A stretch of DNA of 64,000 bases. Origin: Terriglobus albidus (GTDB lineage Bacteria > Acidobacteriota > Terriglobia > Terriglobales > Acidobacteriaceae). Every line of letters starts with the position of its first letter. Position 1 is the first letter of the stretch. The notes under the pieces were generated by a model. It was given only the letters and a program-made list of their open reading frames with translations. It was not told the origin of the DNA and did no database searches. Made by a program: the position numbers and the translations under genes. The stretch is taken from the NCBI RefSeq assembly GCF_008000815.1, contig NZ_CP042806.1, positions 2,294,001 to 2,358,000 of the forward strand. The letters run 5' to 3'. Of the stretch, positions 43,958 through 54,279 are shown one piece after another.

Positions 43958-45885
43958 GCGTTCTGTACTCCATTGGATGACTTGGTGGCGTTGGAGATGG
44001 ATTGCGCAGCGATCTGCGCGATATCGAGCAGTTGCGGCGGCGCATCACTGGTGGCGGCCAGCGCATCGCGAAACATGGTGTTGCAGAAGGGACAGGCGGC
44101 GCCTACGATGCTTGCGCCGGTCGCGGCAAGCTCTTTCGCGCGGACGTGACTCACACGCGCGTTACCGGCTTCCTCGCCGAGAAAGGCAAGGCCACCTCCG
44201 GCGCCGCAGCAGAAGGAACGCTCACGAGCGCGCGGCGGATCGATGACCCGGCCCGAGCGTGCCAACACCTCACGCGGCTGATCGTAGGAGCCGCGATAGC
44301 GCCCAAGGTAGCAGGGGTCGTGGTAAACAATGTCGGGACCGGAGGATTTCGGCAGCTTGTCCTGAAAACGCGCCATGAACTCGGAGTGATGCTCGACCTC
44401 GGGCGAGGCGCCGTAGTCCTTCCAATCTTTGGCGATGGTGCGCACACAGTGCGGGCAGATGGTGACGATTCTGGTGACCTTCTGCTGCTTCATGATCTCC
44501 AGGTTCTGTTCGGCGAGCTGCTGGAAGATGAGATCGTTGCCGAGACGGCGGACTGGATCGCCGGTGCACCGCTCTTTTTTAAGAACCCCGAAGCTGGTGC
44601 CGAGGTAGTTCATTACCTTCGCAAAGGAAGCGATGATCTCGCGGCCCTGAGGGTCGAAGGCGCCCATGCAGCCGAGCCATAGGCAGTATTCCTGTGAGCC
44701 GTCGAAGATCGGCAGCTCCTGCTTTTTGATGAACTTGTCCCGCTCGGTGGCGCTCATGCCGAGCGCATTGCCATTGCGTTCCAGCGCCAGAAAGAGCTTG
44801 GTGCCGTAGTCGTCCTCCCAGGCGCCGGTATTCACAGCGCCGCGGCGCAGGCCAATGATGACCGGCAGATGTTCGATGCCTACTGGGCACTGGTACTCGC
44901 ATGCGCCGCAGGTGGTGCACTGGAACGCCGCCTCCTGCGAGTTGTACTTGCCGAGCAGCGGCTCCTCTGCGTGGGGGCCGAGATCGTTGAGATAGCTGCG
45001 CACACCGAGGATGATCTCCTTCGGGTTGAGCACCTTACCGGTGTTGGAGGCTGGACAGTGCTCAGTACAGCGGCCACACTCGACGCAGGAGTATGCCTGC
45101 AGCGCGACAAGCTGGGTGACATCCTTGCCCGTAACCAGGCCGAAGTCTTCATCGCCCGCGAGTGGTGGGATTCGGCTGAACTCGCCGCGTGAGAGAAAGA
45201 CGGTGATGGGGCTCAGAACAAGGTGCAGGTGCTTGGTGTGAGGGATCAGGGGAAGGAAGATCAGAATACAGAGCGCATGCGCCCACCAGAGTCCACGTGC
45301 GGCGAATGATGCCGCCGGTACGGCGAAGGCAGCGAGATAGGTTGCCATGAGGGCGAAGATGAGGAGGGCGATAAAGCCAGACTCATACGAGACCTTGCGT
45401 CCCAGCCAGATGGGCCGCACGAAGAAGCGGCGGATAAAGAGTCCCGCGATGGACACGCCCACAAGCAATGCGAAGATGGCTGCAAACCAGAAGTAGAAGC
45501 TACCGATCCAACTCGCCGGTGACAGAAAAGACAGTCCGAAGCCCGCAGCAAAATGGTTGAGCGAGACCACTGCGAAAGCAAGAAAACCCCAGAAGACAAA
45601 GGCATGCGCCAGCCCGGGTAGCGGCCGCTCGCGGATGACTTTGGCCTGACAGAGGACTTCCCAAAAGAAATCCCAGATGCGCTTCCCGATGGGAGCGAGG
45701 CGGAAGTCGGGATCTTTGCGCGCGGTGAGGATGTCGCGTAAGACGCTGCTGAAACGCCAGAAGAAGCCGCCAAGCGAAAGCACGATCAGGACAGCAAAGA
45801 GAACCCTCTCCAGCATGGAGAAGGATTCTGGCTCCGCGTAGCGGAAGACCAGGGAGAGAGCGTGTGCGGTCAGCGCGTTATTCAT
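43954..45885 (-). CDS. Membrane-bound HdrD-like Fe-S oxidoreductase (ETF:quinone-type)
   Basis: The 643-residue protein has an N-terminal NarI-like membrane part with about five helices (1-235). Two [4Fe-4S] ferredoxin motifs follow, CVECGRCTEHCPAS and CTTCGACEYQCPVG, then two CCG domains (CLWLGCMGAF; YHDPCYLGRYRG ... CCGAGGG). In bacteria this protein family lies with etfAB and passes electrons from reduced ETF to the quinone pool, replacing ETF-QO. The start at 45885 faces the TetR gene across a 170-base divergent promoter region. Confidence 0.88.
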   Translation of the reverse strand: MNNALTAHALSLVFRYAEPESFSMLERVLFAVLIVLSLGGFFWRFSSVLRDILTARKDPDFRLAPIGKRIWDFFWEVLCQAKVIRERPLPGLAHAFVFWGFLAFAVVSLNHFAAGFGLSFLSPASWIGSFYFWFAAIFALLVGVSIAGLFIRRFFVRPIWLGRKVSYESGFIALLIFALMATYLAAFAVPAASFAARGLWWAHALCILIFLPLIPHTKHLHLVLSPITVFLSRGEFSRIPPLAGDEDFGLVTGKDVTQLVALQAYSCVECGRCTEHCPASNTGKVLNPKEIILGVRSYLNDLGPHAEEPLLGKYNSQEAAFQCTTCGACEYQCPVGIEHLPVIIGLRRGAVNTGAWEDDYGTKLFLALERNGNALGMSATERDKFIKKQELPIFDGSQEYCLWLGCMGAFDPQGREIIASFAKVMNYLGTSFGVLKKERCTGDPVRRLGNDLIFQQLAEQNLEIMKQQKVTRIVTICPHCVRTIAKDWKDYGASPEVEHHSEFMARFQDKLPKSSGPDIVYHDPCYLGRYRGSYDQPREVLARSGRVIDPPRARERSFCCGAGGGLAFLGEEAGNARVSHVRAKELAATGASIVGAACPFCNTMFRDALAATSDAPPQLLDIAQIAAQSISNATKSSNGVQNA

Positions 45886-45947
45886 TCGGCTGTAACCTGC
45901 CCGAGCCTACAAAGTGAAAGCTCTCTTACTAATTCGCGCCCCAAATT

Positions 45948-45968
45948 TCGCTTGCACAATCCAAGCGA
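45948..45968. promoter_or_regulatory. Palindrome TCGCTTG-N7-CAAGCGA, candidate TetR operator
   Basis: Perfect 7-bp arms at 45948-45954 and 45962-45968 lie in the divergent region between the Fe-S oxidoreductase and tetR starts. Position and size fit a TetR-family operator controlling both sides. Confidence 0.45.
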
Positions 45969-46055
45969 GAGCGCGTAGAAGGAGTACTGCAAATCCTACC
46001 GGCGAGTAAGATATCAACCGGAAGGGGTAGTGTCAATCGCTATCGGGGTGGAACG

Positions 46056-46736
46056 ATGTCCAAGCAGTCCGCAGCCTTACAGCCGCATCGACGGTTGTTC
46101 GCCGACCGCCGACGCAATCCGGACGCCAAGCGGGAGGCCGTGCTCCACACAGCTGTTCGGATGTTCCTCGGGCGCTCCTACGCGCGCACGTCGATGAACG
46201 ACGTAGCGACGCAGTTGAATATCACAAAACCGGCGCTCTACCACTACTTCCGCAACAAGGAAGAGATCCTGGTGGAGATCTACCGGCTGGGGGCGGACTT
46301 GATCGACGAGGCGCTGGATTCGATCGAAGCCGATGAAAAACCTGGACTGGACAAAGTAACGGACTTTATCGGCGGCTATATCCGGATCATTGCCGGAGAC
46401 TTTGGCCGGGCGATCATTCGGCTGGATGACGGGGAGTTATCGAAGGCTGGCCGCAAGCTGGTGCGCGCCCGCAAGCGCGAGATCGACCATCGGTTGCGAG
46501 CCCTTATCGACAGCGGCATTGAGGATGGATCCATTGCCTCCTGCGATGCAAAGATTGCGGCCTTCATCCTGGCCGGGGCCATTAACGGGATGGCCAGTTG
46601 GTATGAGCCTGCCGGGCCAATGGACCTGGCCGCTATCACAGGGCAATACGTTCGGATGCTGGCGGCGGGGCTGGCTACGGGAGGCCTGCCGGAGTTGTCC
46701 GAGCGCCAGACAATTGCGCCACGTCGCTTTGAGTAG
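46056..46736 (+). CDS. TetR-family regulator of the beta-oxidation cluster
   Basis: The 226-residue protein has the TetR HTH at about 23-70 (REAVLHTAVRMFLGRSYART, SMNDVATQLNITKPALYHYF, NKEEILVEI) and a helical ligand domain of the TetR_C type with AGAINGMASWYEPAGPMDL. It sits between two divergent groups of fatty-acid genes, so an acyl-CoA-responsive repressor is likely, as for FadR/PsrA-type TetR proteins. The effector is inferred from context only. Confidence 0.85.
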   Translation: MSKQSAALQPHRRLFADRRRNPDAKREAVLHTAVRMFLGRSYARTSMNDVATQLNITKPALYHYFRNKEEILVEIYRLGADLIDEALDSIEADEKPGLDKVTDFIGGYIRIIAGDFGRAIIRLDDGELSKAGRKLVRARKREIDHRLRALIDSGIEDGSIASCDAKIAAFILAGAINGMASWYEPAGPMDLAAITGQYVRMLAAGLATGGLPELSERQTIAPRRFE

Positions 46737-46784
46737 AGGGCTGCACGGAGTAGAGGGCTGCACGGAGTAGAGGGCTGCGCGGAG
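46734..46784 (+). repeat. 17-bp tandem repeat x3 beginning at the tetR stop codon
   Basis: TAGAGGGCTGCACGGAG occurs at 46734-46750 and 46751-46767 and, with one change, at 46768-46784. The first TAG is the tetR stop. Each unit ends in GGAG, but they are too far from the next start to serve as its ribosome site. Confidence 0.75.
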
Positions 46785-46848
46785 GCACGATGAGCGCGTC
46801 AAACGGGATCTCTCACGAATCAGAGGTCAGGAATCAAACGAGGCGAGC

Positions 46849-49290
46849 ATGGGAGCTGTTGCTGAGCAGGAAATGAAGACGACCAGGGTTGAGGCGCCGC
46901 TGCTGTTGCGCAAGGCCGCCGTCCTGGGTGCGGGGACAATGGGATCGAGAATTGCGGCGCACTTGGCCAATGTAGGCGTGAATGTGCTGCTACTGGATCT
47001 GCCAGGCAGCGAAGGTGGGCGAAACGTTGTTGCCGACAAGGCACTCGAGGCGCTCAAGAAGAGCAAGGCAGCTGCGTTCTACACACCCAGCGCCGCCATG
47101 CGCATCCAGACAGGGAACTTCGAGGATGACCTGGCCCAACTCGCCGAGTGCGACTGGATCGTTGAGGCAGTAACGGAGAACCTGGAGATCAAGCAGCAGC
47201 TGCTGGCGCGTGTAGCACCGCACGTGCAGCCGCATGCCTTCCTCACCACCAATACCAGCGGCATCCCGGTTGGCTCGATTGCCAGCGTGCTGTCTCCCGA
47301 ACTACGCCGCCGTTGGTTTGGCACACACTTCTTCAATCCGCCACGTTATATGCGGCTTGTGGAGGTGGTTCCAGGACCGGATACCGACCCGGCGGCCATG
47401 GCCGCACTCTCCGCCTTCCTCGACCAGAACCTCGGCAAAGAGGTGGTCCGGGCACGGGACACGCCGAACTTCATCGCGAACCGCATCGGCATCTTCTTCA
47501 TCCTGGAAACGCTGCGCGTGATGCGGGAAGAGGACCTGAACGTTGAGGAGATAGACGCCCTGACCGGCACCGCCATAGGCCTGCCGCGCACCGGCACCTT
47601 CCGGCTGGCAGACATGGTCGGGCTGGACATCCTGGCGTACGTGGCGCGAAACTTCGCGCAAGCCCGCACCGATGCTGGCGGACAGGCTGCGCTGCCACCC
47701 TTCCTGGAAACCATGCTTGAGCGCAAGTGGCTGGGCGACAAGACAGGTGGAGGCTTCTACAAGAAAGAGCGAAGCGCGGACGGGAAAGAGGAGCGCTTCG
47801 TTCTCGACCTGAAGACGCTGGAGTACCAGCCGACGTCGAAGCCCAAATTCCCGGCGCTGGATATGGCGAAGAACGTGGAGTCGCTGCCGGAGCGGCTGCG
47901 GATCCTCTTATCCGGTGACCAGAAGAAGGACAAGGCGGCGCGCTTCCACTGGAAGCTGCTGACGCGGCTTTGGAACTACTCCGCCGATTGCCTGCCTGAA
48001 ATTGCAGACTCTGCGGCCAGCATCGATGCAGCGATGCGCGCCGGCTACAACTGGCAGCTTGGCCCGTTCGAGATGTGGGATGCAGCCGGCGTAGCGGAGA
48101 CAGTCGCCCGCGTGCAGGCAGCGGACGAGCCTATCAGCCCGGTTGTAGAGGCCATGCTGGCCGGCGGGGCAAAGACCTGGTATGCCGACAACGGCACTGC
48201 CTATTATGACCTGGCGACACGGCGTTATCAAACGGTGGCGCGGCCTGCGGGCATTGCGCACATCGCTACCTTCCGAGCCAGCAACGGGGTCGTGCGTGCG
48301 AACCCGGGGGCATCGCTCATCGACATCGGCGATGGCGTCGGATGCATCGAGCTGCACTCGACGAAGAGCACGATCGGTGATGACATCATGCGGCTGATCA
48401 CAAAAACGCTTGAGCCCTCGTCGGAGTTCGTGCGCGACTTCCGCGCCTTCGTGATCTCCAGCGATGCAGAGAATTTCTCGGTTGGCGCAAACCTGATGCA
48501 GCTGCTGCTTGCCGCCCAGGAAGGCGAATGGGAGGATATCGACCTGACGGTTCGCACCTTCCAGCGCATGACACAGTCAATCAAGTTCTGCCCGCGGCCG
48601 GTGGTGGTTGCGCCCTACGCATTGTGCCTGGGAGGCGCGACGGAGATCTCGCTGCACGGTGCACGGCGGCAGGCACATGCCGAACTGTATATGGGGCTGG
48701 TAGAGACGGGTGTCGGCCTGATTCCCGGTGGCGGAGGCACCAAGGAGTTCGCGCTGAAGGCGACCGATGAGGCAATTCATGCCTTTGGCGATGCATCCCG
48801 CGTCGCCATCTCAACCGAAATCGTAGACACCATGAAGCAGGCCTTCGAGACGATCGCGATGGCGAAGGTCTCCACCTCTGCGGCCGAAGCGCGATCGCTG
48901 AACCTGTTGACTGAAGAAGACGGCATCACGCTGAACCGCGAGCGGCTGCTGCTGGAGGCAAAAAACGCCACTCTTGCCCTGGCGGACGCCGGGTATCTGC
49001 CGCCGGTGATGCGCTCCGAGATTCCCGCTGCAGGCGAGAGCGTGCGGGCGACGCTCCGGTTGGGGGCCTACCTCATGCAGCAGTCCGGTTACGCGAGCGA
49101 ACACGACGTGAAGGTGGCCGGGCACGTTGCGCATATTCTGTGCGGCGGCCGCGTCGCGCCCGGCACGCGCGTGAGTGAGCAGTACTACTTGGATCTGGAG
49201 CGCGAGGCCTTCCTCTCGCTTTGCGGCGAGCGCAAGACGCAGGAACGCATCGCCTACACGCTGAGCAACGGCAAACCCCTAAGGAACTAG
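46849..49290 (+). CDS. 3-hydroxyacyl-CoA dehydrogenase / enoyl-CoA hydratase (FadB/FadJ-like)
   Basis: The 813-residue protein starts with the NAD-binding [20 protein letters not shown]. It continues with [44 protein letters not shown] and NFIANRIG of the dehydrogenase. The C-terminal 370 residues are a crotonase domain ([12 protein letters not shown], the oxyanion [10 protein letters not shown] and [17 protein letters not shown]). The order dehydrogenase-then-hydratase is the reverse of E. coli FadB and typical of this subfamily. A second possible start is Met 46873. Thiolase follows after two bases. Confidence 0.92.
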   Translation: MGAVAEQEMKTTRVEAPLLLRKAAVLGAGTMGSRIAAHLANVGVNVLLLDLPGSEGGRNVVADKALEALKKSKAAAFYTPSAAMRIQTGNFEDDLAQLAECDWIVEAVTENLEIKQQLLARVAPHVQPHAFLTTNTSGIPVGSIASVLSPELRRRWFGTHFFNPPRYMRLVEVVPGPDTDPAAMAALSAFLDQNLGKEVVRARDTPNFIANRIGIFFILETLRVMREEDLNVEEIDALTGTAIGLPRTGTFRLADMVGLDILAYVARNFAQARTDAGGQAALPPFLETMLERKWLGDKTGGGFYKKERSADGKEERFVLDLKTLEYQPTSKPKFPALDMAKNVESLPERLRILLSGDQKKDKAARFHWKLLTRLWNYSADCLPEIADSAASIDAAMRAGYNWQLGPFEMWDAAGVAETVARVQAADEPISPVVEAMLAGGAKTWYADNGTAYYDLATRRYQTVARPAGIAHIATFRASNGVVRANPGASLIDIGDGVGCIELHSTKSTIGDDIMRLITKTLEPSSEFVRDFRAFVISSDAENFSVGANLMQLLLAAQEGEWEDIDLTVRTFQRMTQSIKFCPRPVVVAPYALCLGGATEISLHGARRQAHAELYMGLVETGVGLIPGGGGTKEFALKATDEAIHAFGDASRVAISTEIVDTMKQAFETIAMAKVSTSAAEARSLNLLTEEDGITLNRERLLLEAKNATLALADAGYLPPVMRSEIPAAGESVRATLRLGAYLMQQSGYASEHDVKVAGHVAHILCGGRVAPGTRVSEQYYLDLEREAFLSLCGERKTQERIAYTLSNGKPLRN

Positions 49291-49292
49291 TT

Positions 49293-50477
49293 ATGCAGGA
49301 AGCAGTGATTGTCAGCGCCGTCCGTACACCGGTCGGCAAGGCAGGACGAGGCAGCCTCGCTACAACGCGGCCGGATGATCTAGCGGCCACGGCGATTGAG
49401 GGCGCATTCGCGCGCGTGCCGCAGCTCGACAAAGGCGAAGTGGATGACGTCGTTCTGGGCTGCGCGCATCCCGAAGCAGAGCAGGGCATGAACGTGGCGC
49501 GGATCGCGAGCCTGCGTGCTGGTCTGCCGGTGGAAGTCTCAGCGATGACGGTGAACCGCTTCTGCGCATCGGGTCTGCAGGCGATTGCGCAGGCAGCAGA
49601 TCGTATCCGCGGCGGTGGCGCATCGGTGGTCGTGGCCGGCGGCACGGAGTCGATGAGCATGATCCCCATCGGTGGTCACAAGATCAGCGCCAACCCGTGG
49701 CTGGTTGACAACATGCCTGCCATCTATCTCTCGATGGGATTGACGGCGGAGCGGGTGAGCGAGCGCTTCCATATAAGCCGCGAGGACGCTGATAGCTTCG
49801 CGCTGGCCAGTCATCAGAAGGCCTTGAAGGCGATCGCCGAGGGACGCTTCACGGACGAGATCGTGCCGGTGGAATGGACCGAACGCACACCGAAAGCCGG
49901 CTCTGCAAAGCCAGAGGAACAGAAGCGTAGCTTCCAGATCGATGAAGGACCGCGCGCCGATACATCCGCTGAGGCGCTGGCCAAACTGAAGCCCGCCTTC
50001 CATGTGAAGGGCACGGTGACGGCGGGCAATTCGTCACAGACCTCCGATGGCGCGGCGGCCACCATTGTGACCAGTGCGGAACGCGCGGCCGCCTTGGGCA
50101 TGAAACCGATGGCGCGTTTCGTCGCCTTTGCTACCGCGGGTTGCGCTCCGGACGTGATGGGAATCGGACCGGTACATGCTGTGCCGAAGGTGCTCAGGAT
50201 CGCCGGGCTGAAACTGGAAGACATTGGCCTGGTGGAGTTGAACGAAGCCTTCGCCGCGCAGGCGCTCGCGGTCATTCGTGAACTTGGTCTCGATCCGGAG
50301 AAGGTGAACGTGAATGGCGGCGCGATCGCGCTGGGACATCCGCTGGGCTGCACTGGTGCGAAGCTGACCGCAACATTGCTGCATGAGATGCAGCGCCGCA
50401 AGGTGCGCTATGGCCTGGTGACGATGTGCGTGGGCGGCGGCATGGGTGCAGCAGGCATCTTCGAGAATCTGAACTGA
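49293..50477 (+). CDS. Acetyl-CoA acyltransferase (thiolase)
   Basis: ATG 49293 gives 394 residues beginning [20 protein letters not shown]. The catalytic cysteine is in [16 protein letters not shown] (near residue 90), His in [20 protein letters not shown] and the second Cys in [15 protein letters not shown]. It cleaves 3-ketoacyl-CoA as the last beta-oxidation step and forms the complex with the preceding multifunctional enzyme. Confidence 0.95.
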   Translation: MQEAVIVSAVRTPVGKAGRGSLATTRPDDLAATAIEGAFARVPQLDKGEVDDVVLGCAHPEAEQGMNVARIASLRAGLPVEVSAMTVNRFCASGLQAIAQAADRIRGGGASVVVAGGTESMSMIPIGGHKISANPWLVDNMPAIYLSMGLTAERVSERFHISREDADSFALASHQKALKAIAEGRFTDEIVPVEWTERTPKAGSAKPEEQKRSFQIDEGPRADTSAEALAKLKPAFHVKGTVTAGNSSQTSDGAAATIVTSAERAAALGMKPMARFVAFATAGCAPDVMGIGPVHAVPKVLRIAGLKLEDIGLVELNEAFAAQALAVIRELGLDPEKVNVNGGAIALGHPLGCTGAKLTATLLHEMQRRKVRYGLVTMCVGGGMGAAGIFENLN

Positions 50478-50502
50478 TTTTGCTAGAGACAGGAGCGACT
50501 TG

Positions 50503-52320
50503 ATGACAACGCTGGCATCACAACCCACTACGACGGTCAAAGCCGCTGCTGGTGGCAGCTTCCTGATCGAGGAGCGCACACCGCAAGAGGTCTTTACCCC
50601 CGAGGACTTCAACGACGAACAACGGCAGATCGCCGAGGCCGCCTCGAACTTTGCGCAGAAGGAGATTCTCCCGGCAGCCGACGCGATCGAGGCAAAGGAC
50701 TATAAGGTGACACGCGGGCTGCTGGCGAAGGCCGGCGAGCTGGGACTGATGGCCACCGACACGCCGGAGGAGTATGGCGGCCTTGCGATGGATAAGGTGA
50801 CGTCGGCCATTGTGGGGGAGAAACTCTCTGTGCTGGGCAGTTTTGCCGTTACCTTCAGCGCACACGTGGGCATCGGCATGCTGCCCATCATCTGGTACGG
50901 CACTCCGGAGCAAAAGCAGAAGTATCTGCCTAAGCTGGTGACCGGTGAGTGGGTGGGTGCCTACGCCCTCTCTGAGGCCTCCTCCGGCTCGGACGCGATG
51001 AGCCTGCGCACACGCGCCGTGCTCTCCCCGGATGGGCAACATTACATCCTGAACGGCGAAAAGATGTGGATCACCAACGGAGGCTTCGCCGATCTCTTCA
51101 CCGTCTTCGCAAAGGTGGACGGCGAGAAGTTCACGGCCTTTCTGATCGAGCGCAATACACCCGGCTTTTCCGTCGGCAAGGAGGAGCACAAGCTGGGCAT
51201 TCGCGGCTCCTCCACCTGCCCGCTGATCCTGAGCGATTGCAAAGTGCCGGTGGGCAACCTGCTGGGCGAGTTGGGTAAGGGGCACCATATCGCCTTCAAC
51301 ATCCTGAACATCGGCCGTTTCAAGCTGGGCGCAAGCGCGATTGGCGCCGCAAAGAATTCACTTGCAAATGCGGTGCGCTATGCCAAAGAACGTAAGGCCT
51401 TTGGCAAGGCCATCGGCGAGTTCGGCCTGATCCAGCAGAAGCTGGCCGAGAGCGCGACCGGCATCTTCGTGGGCGAGAGTATGGCCTATCGCACCATCGG
51501 CATGATCGATGCGGCGCTGGGCTCGCTCGAAGGCGACAAGGCGCATGACGCGCGGGAGATCCAGAAGAAGGTCGAAGAGTATGCGGTTGAGTGCTCCATC
51601 CTCAAGGTATGGGGATCCGAGATGCTGGACATGGTGGTGGACCATACGATGCAGATTTATGGTGGCTACGGTTACGTGGAGGAGTATCCGGCAGAGCGTG
51701 CGTATCGCGACTCGCGCATCAATCGCATCTTCGAGGGTACGAACGAGATCAACCGGCTGATCATCACCGGATGGCTGATGAAGCGCGCGGCGAGTGGACA
51801 GCTACCGCTGCTGGACGCGATCAAGAAGCTGATGGCAGAGGTGATGGAGCCGCCCTCCTTCGACGCTAGCGACGATACCGATGACCCATTGAGAGCCGAG
51901 GCAGCGTTGCTTGCGAATTTGAAGAAGGCGGCCCTCTTCTGCTCTGGCTCAGCGACGCAGAAGTACCTTCAGGCACTGCAGGATCAGCAGGAGATCATGG
52001 GCGACCTGGCGGACATGACGATGCAGGTCTTCGCGCTGGAATCAGCACTGCTACGCGCGCGCAAGCTGGCGTCGCAGCCCCAGGCCCAAAAGTCACAATT
52101 GCAGACAGCGCACGCGATGGTGAAGCTCTTCGCAGCCGATGCGCGTGCGGTGGTCGAAAAGGCTGCGCGACGTGTGCTGGCCGCTGTTGCCGAGGGTGAC
52201 ACGTTGCGCACCCAACTCGCTATCCTGCGGCGGCTGCTGAAGCACACACCGGAGGACACCATCGCGCTGAGCCGCGCTGTGGCACAGCGGCAGCTCGAGG
52301 CGGGTGGCTACAAACTCTGA
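50503..52320 (+). CDS. Acyl-CoA dehydrogenase, long form
   Basis: ATG 50503 after AGGAG gives 605 residues. The ACAD core has LGLMATDTPEEYGGLAMDKV, YALSEASSGSDAMSLRT, WITNGGFADLFTVFAKVDG and the catalytic-Glu region QIYGGYGYVEEYPAERAYRD. A C-terminal helical extension (about 430-605) resembles the VLCAD/ACAD9 type. It passes electrons to EtfAB encoded across the divergent promoter. Last gene of tetR-fadB-thiolase-ACAD. Confidence 0.93.
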   Translation: MTTLASQPTTTVKAAAGGSFLIEERTPQEVFTPEDFNDEQRQIAEAASNFAQKEILPAADAIEAKDYKVTRGLLAKAGELGLMATDTPEEYGGLAMDKVTSAIVGEKLSVLGSFAVTFSAHVGIGMLPIIWYGTPEQKQKYLPKLVTGEWVGAYALSEASSGSDAMSLRTRAVLSPDGQHYILNGEKMWITNGGFADLFTVFAKVDGEKFTAFLIERNTPGFSVGKEEHKLGIRGSSTCPLILSDCKVPVGNLLGELGKGHHIAFNILNIGRFKLGASAIGAAKNSLANAVRYAKERKAFGKAIGEFGLIQQKLAESATGIFVGESMAYRTIGMIDAALGSLEGDKAHDAREIQKKVEEYAVECSILKVWGSEMLDMVVDHTMQIYGGYGYVEEYPAERAYRDSRINRIFEGTNEINRLIITGWLMKRAASGQLPLLDAIKKLMAEVMEPPSFDASDDTDDPLRAEAALLANLKKAALFCSGSATQKYLQALQDQQEIMGDLADMTMQVFALESALLRARKLASQPQAQKSQLQTAHAMVKLFAADARAVVEKAARRVLAAVAEGDTLRTQLAILRRLLKHTPEDTIALSRAVAQRQLEAGGYKL

Positions 52321-52531
52321 ATTAGAGCATCTTGCCAGGCGATCGCATCCTTGCTGTTCCTCCTTGAGCGCCTGGCGAGCCTCATGGGCGAAGATCGTCT
52401 TGAGGTATTGGCGCGGCAGCACGGCAAGCGTCGTAGTCAGATGCGGCGATACGCCTGGGTGCGTCGCCTGAAACTAGCCCCACAATGGCTCCCCACTGCT
52501 CTTTGAGGAAGGTTCGTCATAGCAAATTTCT

Positions 52532-52552
52532 CGGGTACAGGTTCGGGTACAG
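52532..52552 (+). repeat. CGGGTACAG direct repeat x2, possible right arm sites of element B
   Basis: CGGGTACAG at 52532-52540 and 52544-52552 has a 12-bp offset and lies 121 bases before the tRNA fragment. The distance and phasing mirror the right arm sites of element A (129 bases before its att copy), with a different core sequence. Confidence 0.5.
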
Positions 52553-52672
52553 ACATCAGCTTGGCTTATTGAAGCTCAATTATGCTAAAGCACTGACAAG
52601 AGACTACTTGGGTCGCTTCGACATTACGCTCGAGTACGCTTATTTTTCATAGACTTACGGTATTCTCAGGAA

Positions 52673-52727
52673 ACTCAAAATCCGCCGAGCCTTGCGGTCG
52701 TGGGGGTTCGCCCCCCTCCCGGCACCA
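52673..52727 (+). repeat. Decayed tRNA-Leu 3' fragment, old attachment site
   Basis: The fragment keeps ACTCAAAATCCGCC, a variable arm CCTTGCGG close to the 28994 copy (GGCCTTGCGC), and CCCGGCACCA. Bases are lost in the T arm (GGGGGTTCGCCCCCC). It marks the right end of element B and the left end of the third block. Confidence 0.8.
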
Positions 52728-52976
52728 TCAGAATTCAAAAAATAAACCCTATAAAATGAGTAAAGTAGGCGCCATTCTTTGGATTGGGCGGAGTCTCGGT
52801 AATTTCGATTATTGATCGGAACGGCTCAAACGCGCCCGCTAGGAACTGGAGAGAACAAAAACTCTGAAGCAATTCTCTCGGTGGCGGAAGCTATACATAA
52901 CCTTTAGTCGCTTATTGCCTTACTAAAGGAACAGGCGGTATCCTTTCGTTAACCAACAGAGCAGCGAAAGGTTCTC

Positions 52977-54152
52977 TTGTCCCAGTTGCAGGCCAAATCC
53001 CGCCTCGGCCGATACGTCGCCAAAGTCTTTGAGGGCGAGACGGTTCGCGCCTTCGTCCCGCCGCCGTTGCCCCCGGTTCCGCCCGTGCGGTTCGAGAGGT
53101 TGCAACTGCTTCTGGAACAGGCCAATCAGGCGGTCGGTCGGCTCGACGGGCTTGCCTCTCTCCTTCCAGACCTTTCCCTTTTGCTGTATACATACGTTCG
53201 CAAAGAAGCCGTACTGTCGTCACAAATCGAGGGAACTCAATCCTCTCTATCGGATCTGCTGCTCTTTGAAAATGAAGAGATTCCCGGTGCGCCTATCGAA
53301 GACGCGCAGGACGTCTCGAATTATGTCGCCGCCATGAACCATGGGCTGGAACGCCTGCGCGCAGGATTCCCACTATCGTTGCGACTGATCCGGGAGATCC
53401 ATGAAATTCTTCTGGCCCAAGGTCGAGGAAGCGGCAAACAGCCAGGTGAATTCAGACGAAGTCAGAATTGGATCGGCGGGAGTCGCCCAGGTAATGCGGC
53501 GTTTGTGCCGCCACCTCCAGAATTCGTCCCGGAATGCCTGGGACAGTTCGAACTCTTCTTGCATGAAACGGAGTCGGGACTCCCGCTGCTCATCAAAGCC
53601 GGATTGATCCATGTTCAGTTTGAGACGATCCATCCGTTCCTGGATGGCAACGGCAGGCTGGGACGCCTCCTGATCACGTTTCTTCTCTGTGCCCGGGGCG
53701 CGCTCCGGGAACCGATTCTCTATCTGAGCCTCTATTTCAAAAGTAATCGCAGTGCGTACTATGAGCTCCTCGACCGTGTGCGCACCAGGGGCGATTGGGA
53801 AGCGTGGCTTGACTTCTTTCTGATTGGAGTCCGAGACACCGCCGACCAGGCTGCAGGCGCAGCCCGACGCATTGTTGCCCTTTTCGAACAGGATCAGAAG
53901 AAGATCGAAGGCTTGGGTCGCCCCTCAGCCTCAGTCTTGCGCGTATTTCAACACATGCAGCGGAATCCGATCGTTGCGATTCCCACCACAGCCAAAAAGA
54001 TCGGAATCTCAGCGCCGACAGTCACCAAATCACTGATGCACATGATCGATCTAGGAATCTTGCACGAGGTAACTGGCCGGGAGCGGCACCGGCTGTTCGT
54101 CTATGAGCAGTATTTGGCAATTCTGAACGAAGGAACGGAACCGATTCGATGA
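52977..54152 (+). CDS. Fic-domain AMP-transferase, class II
   Basis: The TTG start follows AAAGG and gives 391 residues. The Fic motif HPFLDGNGRLGRLL at about 219-232 is complete, with the catalytic His. The inhibitory motif SSQIEG (S-x3-E-G) near 81-86 in the N-terminal Fic_N region makes it class II, self-inhibited. A C-terminal winged helix (about 310-370, IGISAPTVTKSLMHMIDLGI) suggests DNA binding. Fic enzymes transfer AMP from ATP to target proteins. It lies 127 bases upstream of the methylase operon, so it may be an accessory or independent. Confidence 0.88.
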   Translation: MSQLQAKSRLGRYVAKVFEGETVRAFVPPPLPPVPPVRFERLQLLLEQANQAVGRLDGLASLLPDLSLLLYTYVRKEAVLSSQIEGTQSSLSDLLLFENEEIPGAPIEDAQDVSNYVAAMNHGLERLRAGFPLSLRLIREIHEILLAQGRGSGKQPGEFRRSQNWIGGSRPGNAAFVPPPPEFVPECLGQFELFLHETESGLPLLIKAGLIHVQFETIHPFLDGNGRLGRLLITFLLCARGALREPILYLSLYFKSNRSAYYELLDRVRTRGDWEAWLDFFLIGVRDTADQAAGAARRIVALFEQDQKKIEGLGRPSASVLRVFQHMQRNPIVAIPTTAKKIGISAPTVTKSLMHMIDLGILHEVTGRERHRLFVYEQYLAILNEGTEPIR

Positions 54153-54279
54153 AGTCGTTTTTGAATCATGACGTTCTCAGTACAGAGACATTTGAAAGCA
54201 GGGGCCCGCTAGTTTGGTCTCTGGCAGCTGAGCGACTTGAGCAGATCAACACCCATTCGTAAGCGTTGGGAAGGGACCC

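Larger units (their letters stand above)
29053..52727. mobile_element. Element B: possible old metabolic island between tRNA-Leu fragments
   Basis: The block lies between two tRNA-Leu 3' fragments in direct orientation. It has its own repeat pairs just inside both ends: GGTACA-type at 29135-29154 and GGGTACAG-type at 52532-52552, both with a 12-bp offset. No integrase or transfer gene remains. Cargo is metabolic rather than defensive, with several broken genes. Alternatively it is ordinary chromosome that happens to be bracketed by two insertions. Confidence 0.45.
52321..52976. other. 656-base gap with arm-like repeats and tRNA-Leu fragment
   Basis: No gene is supported. It holds a possible terminator pair GCCAGGCG/CGCCTGGC (52334-52341, 52369-52376), the GGGTACAG repeats, and the tRNA-Leu 3' fragment. 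Confidence 0.5.

Noticed and set aside
52673-52727. Third tRNA-Leu gene
   Set aside because: Lacks the 5' half and has deletions in the T arm.
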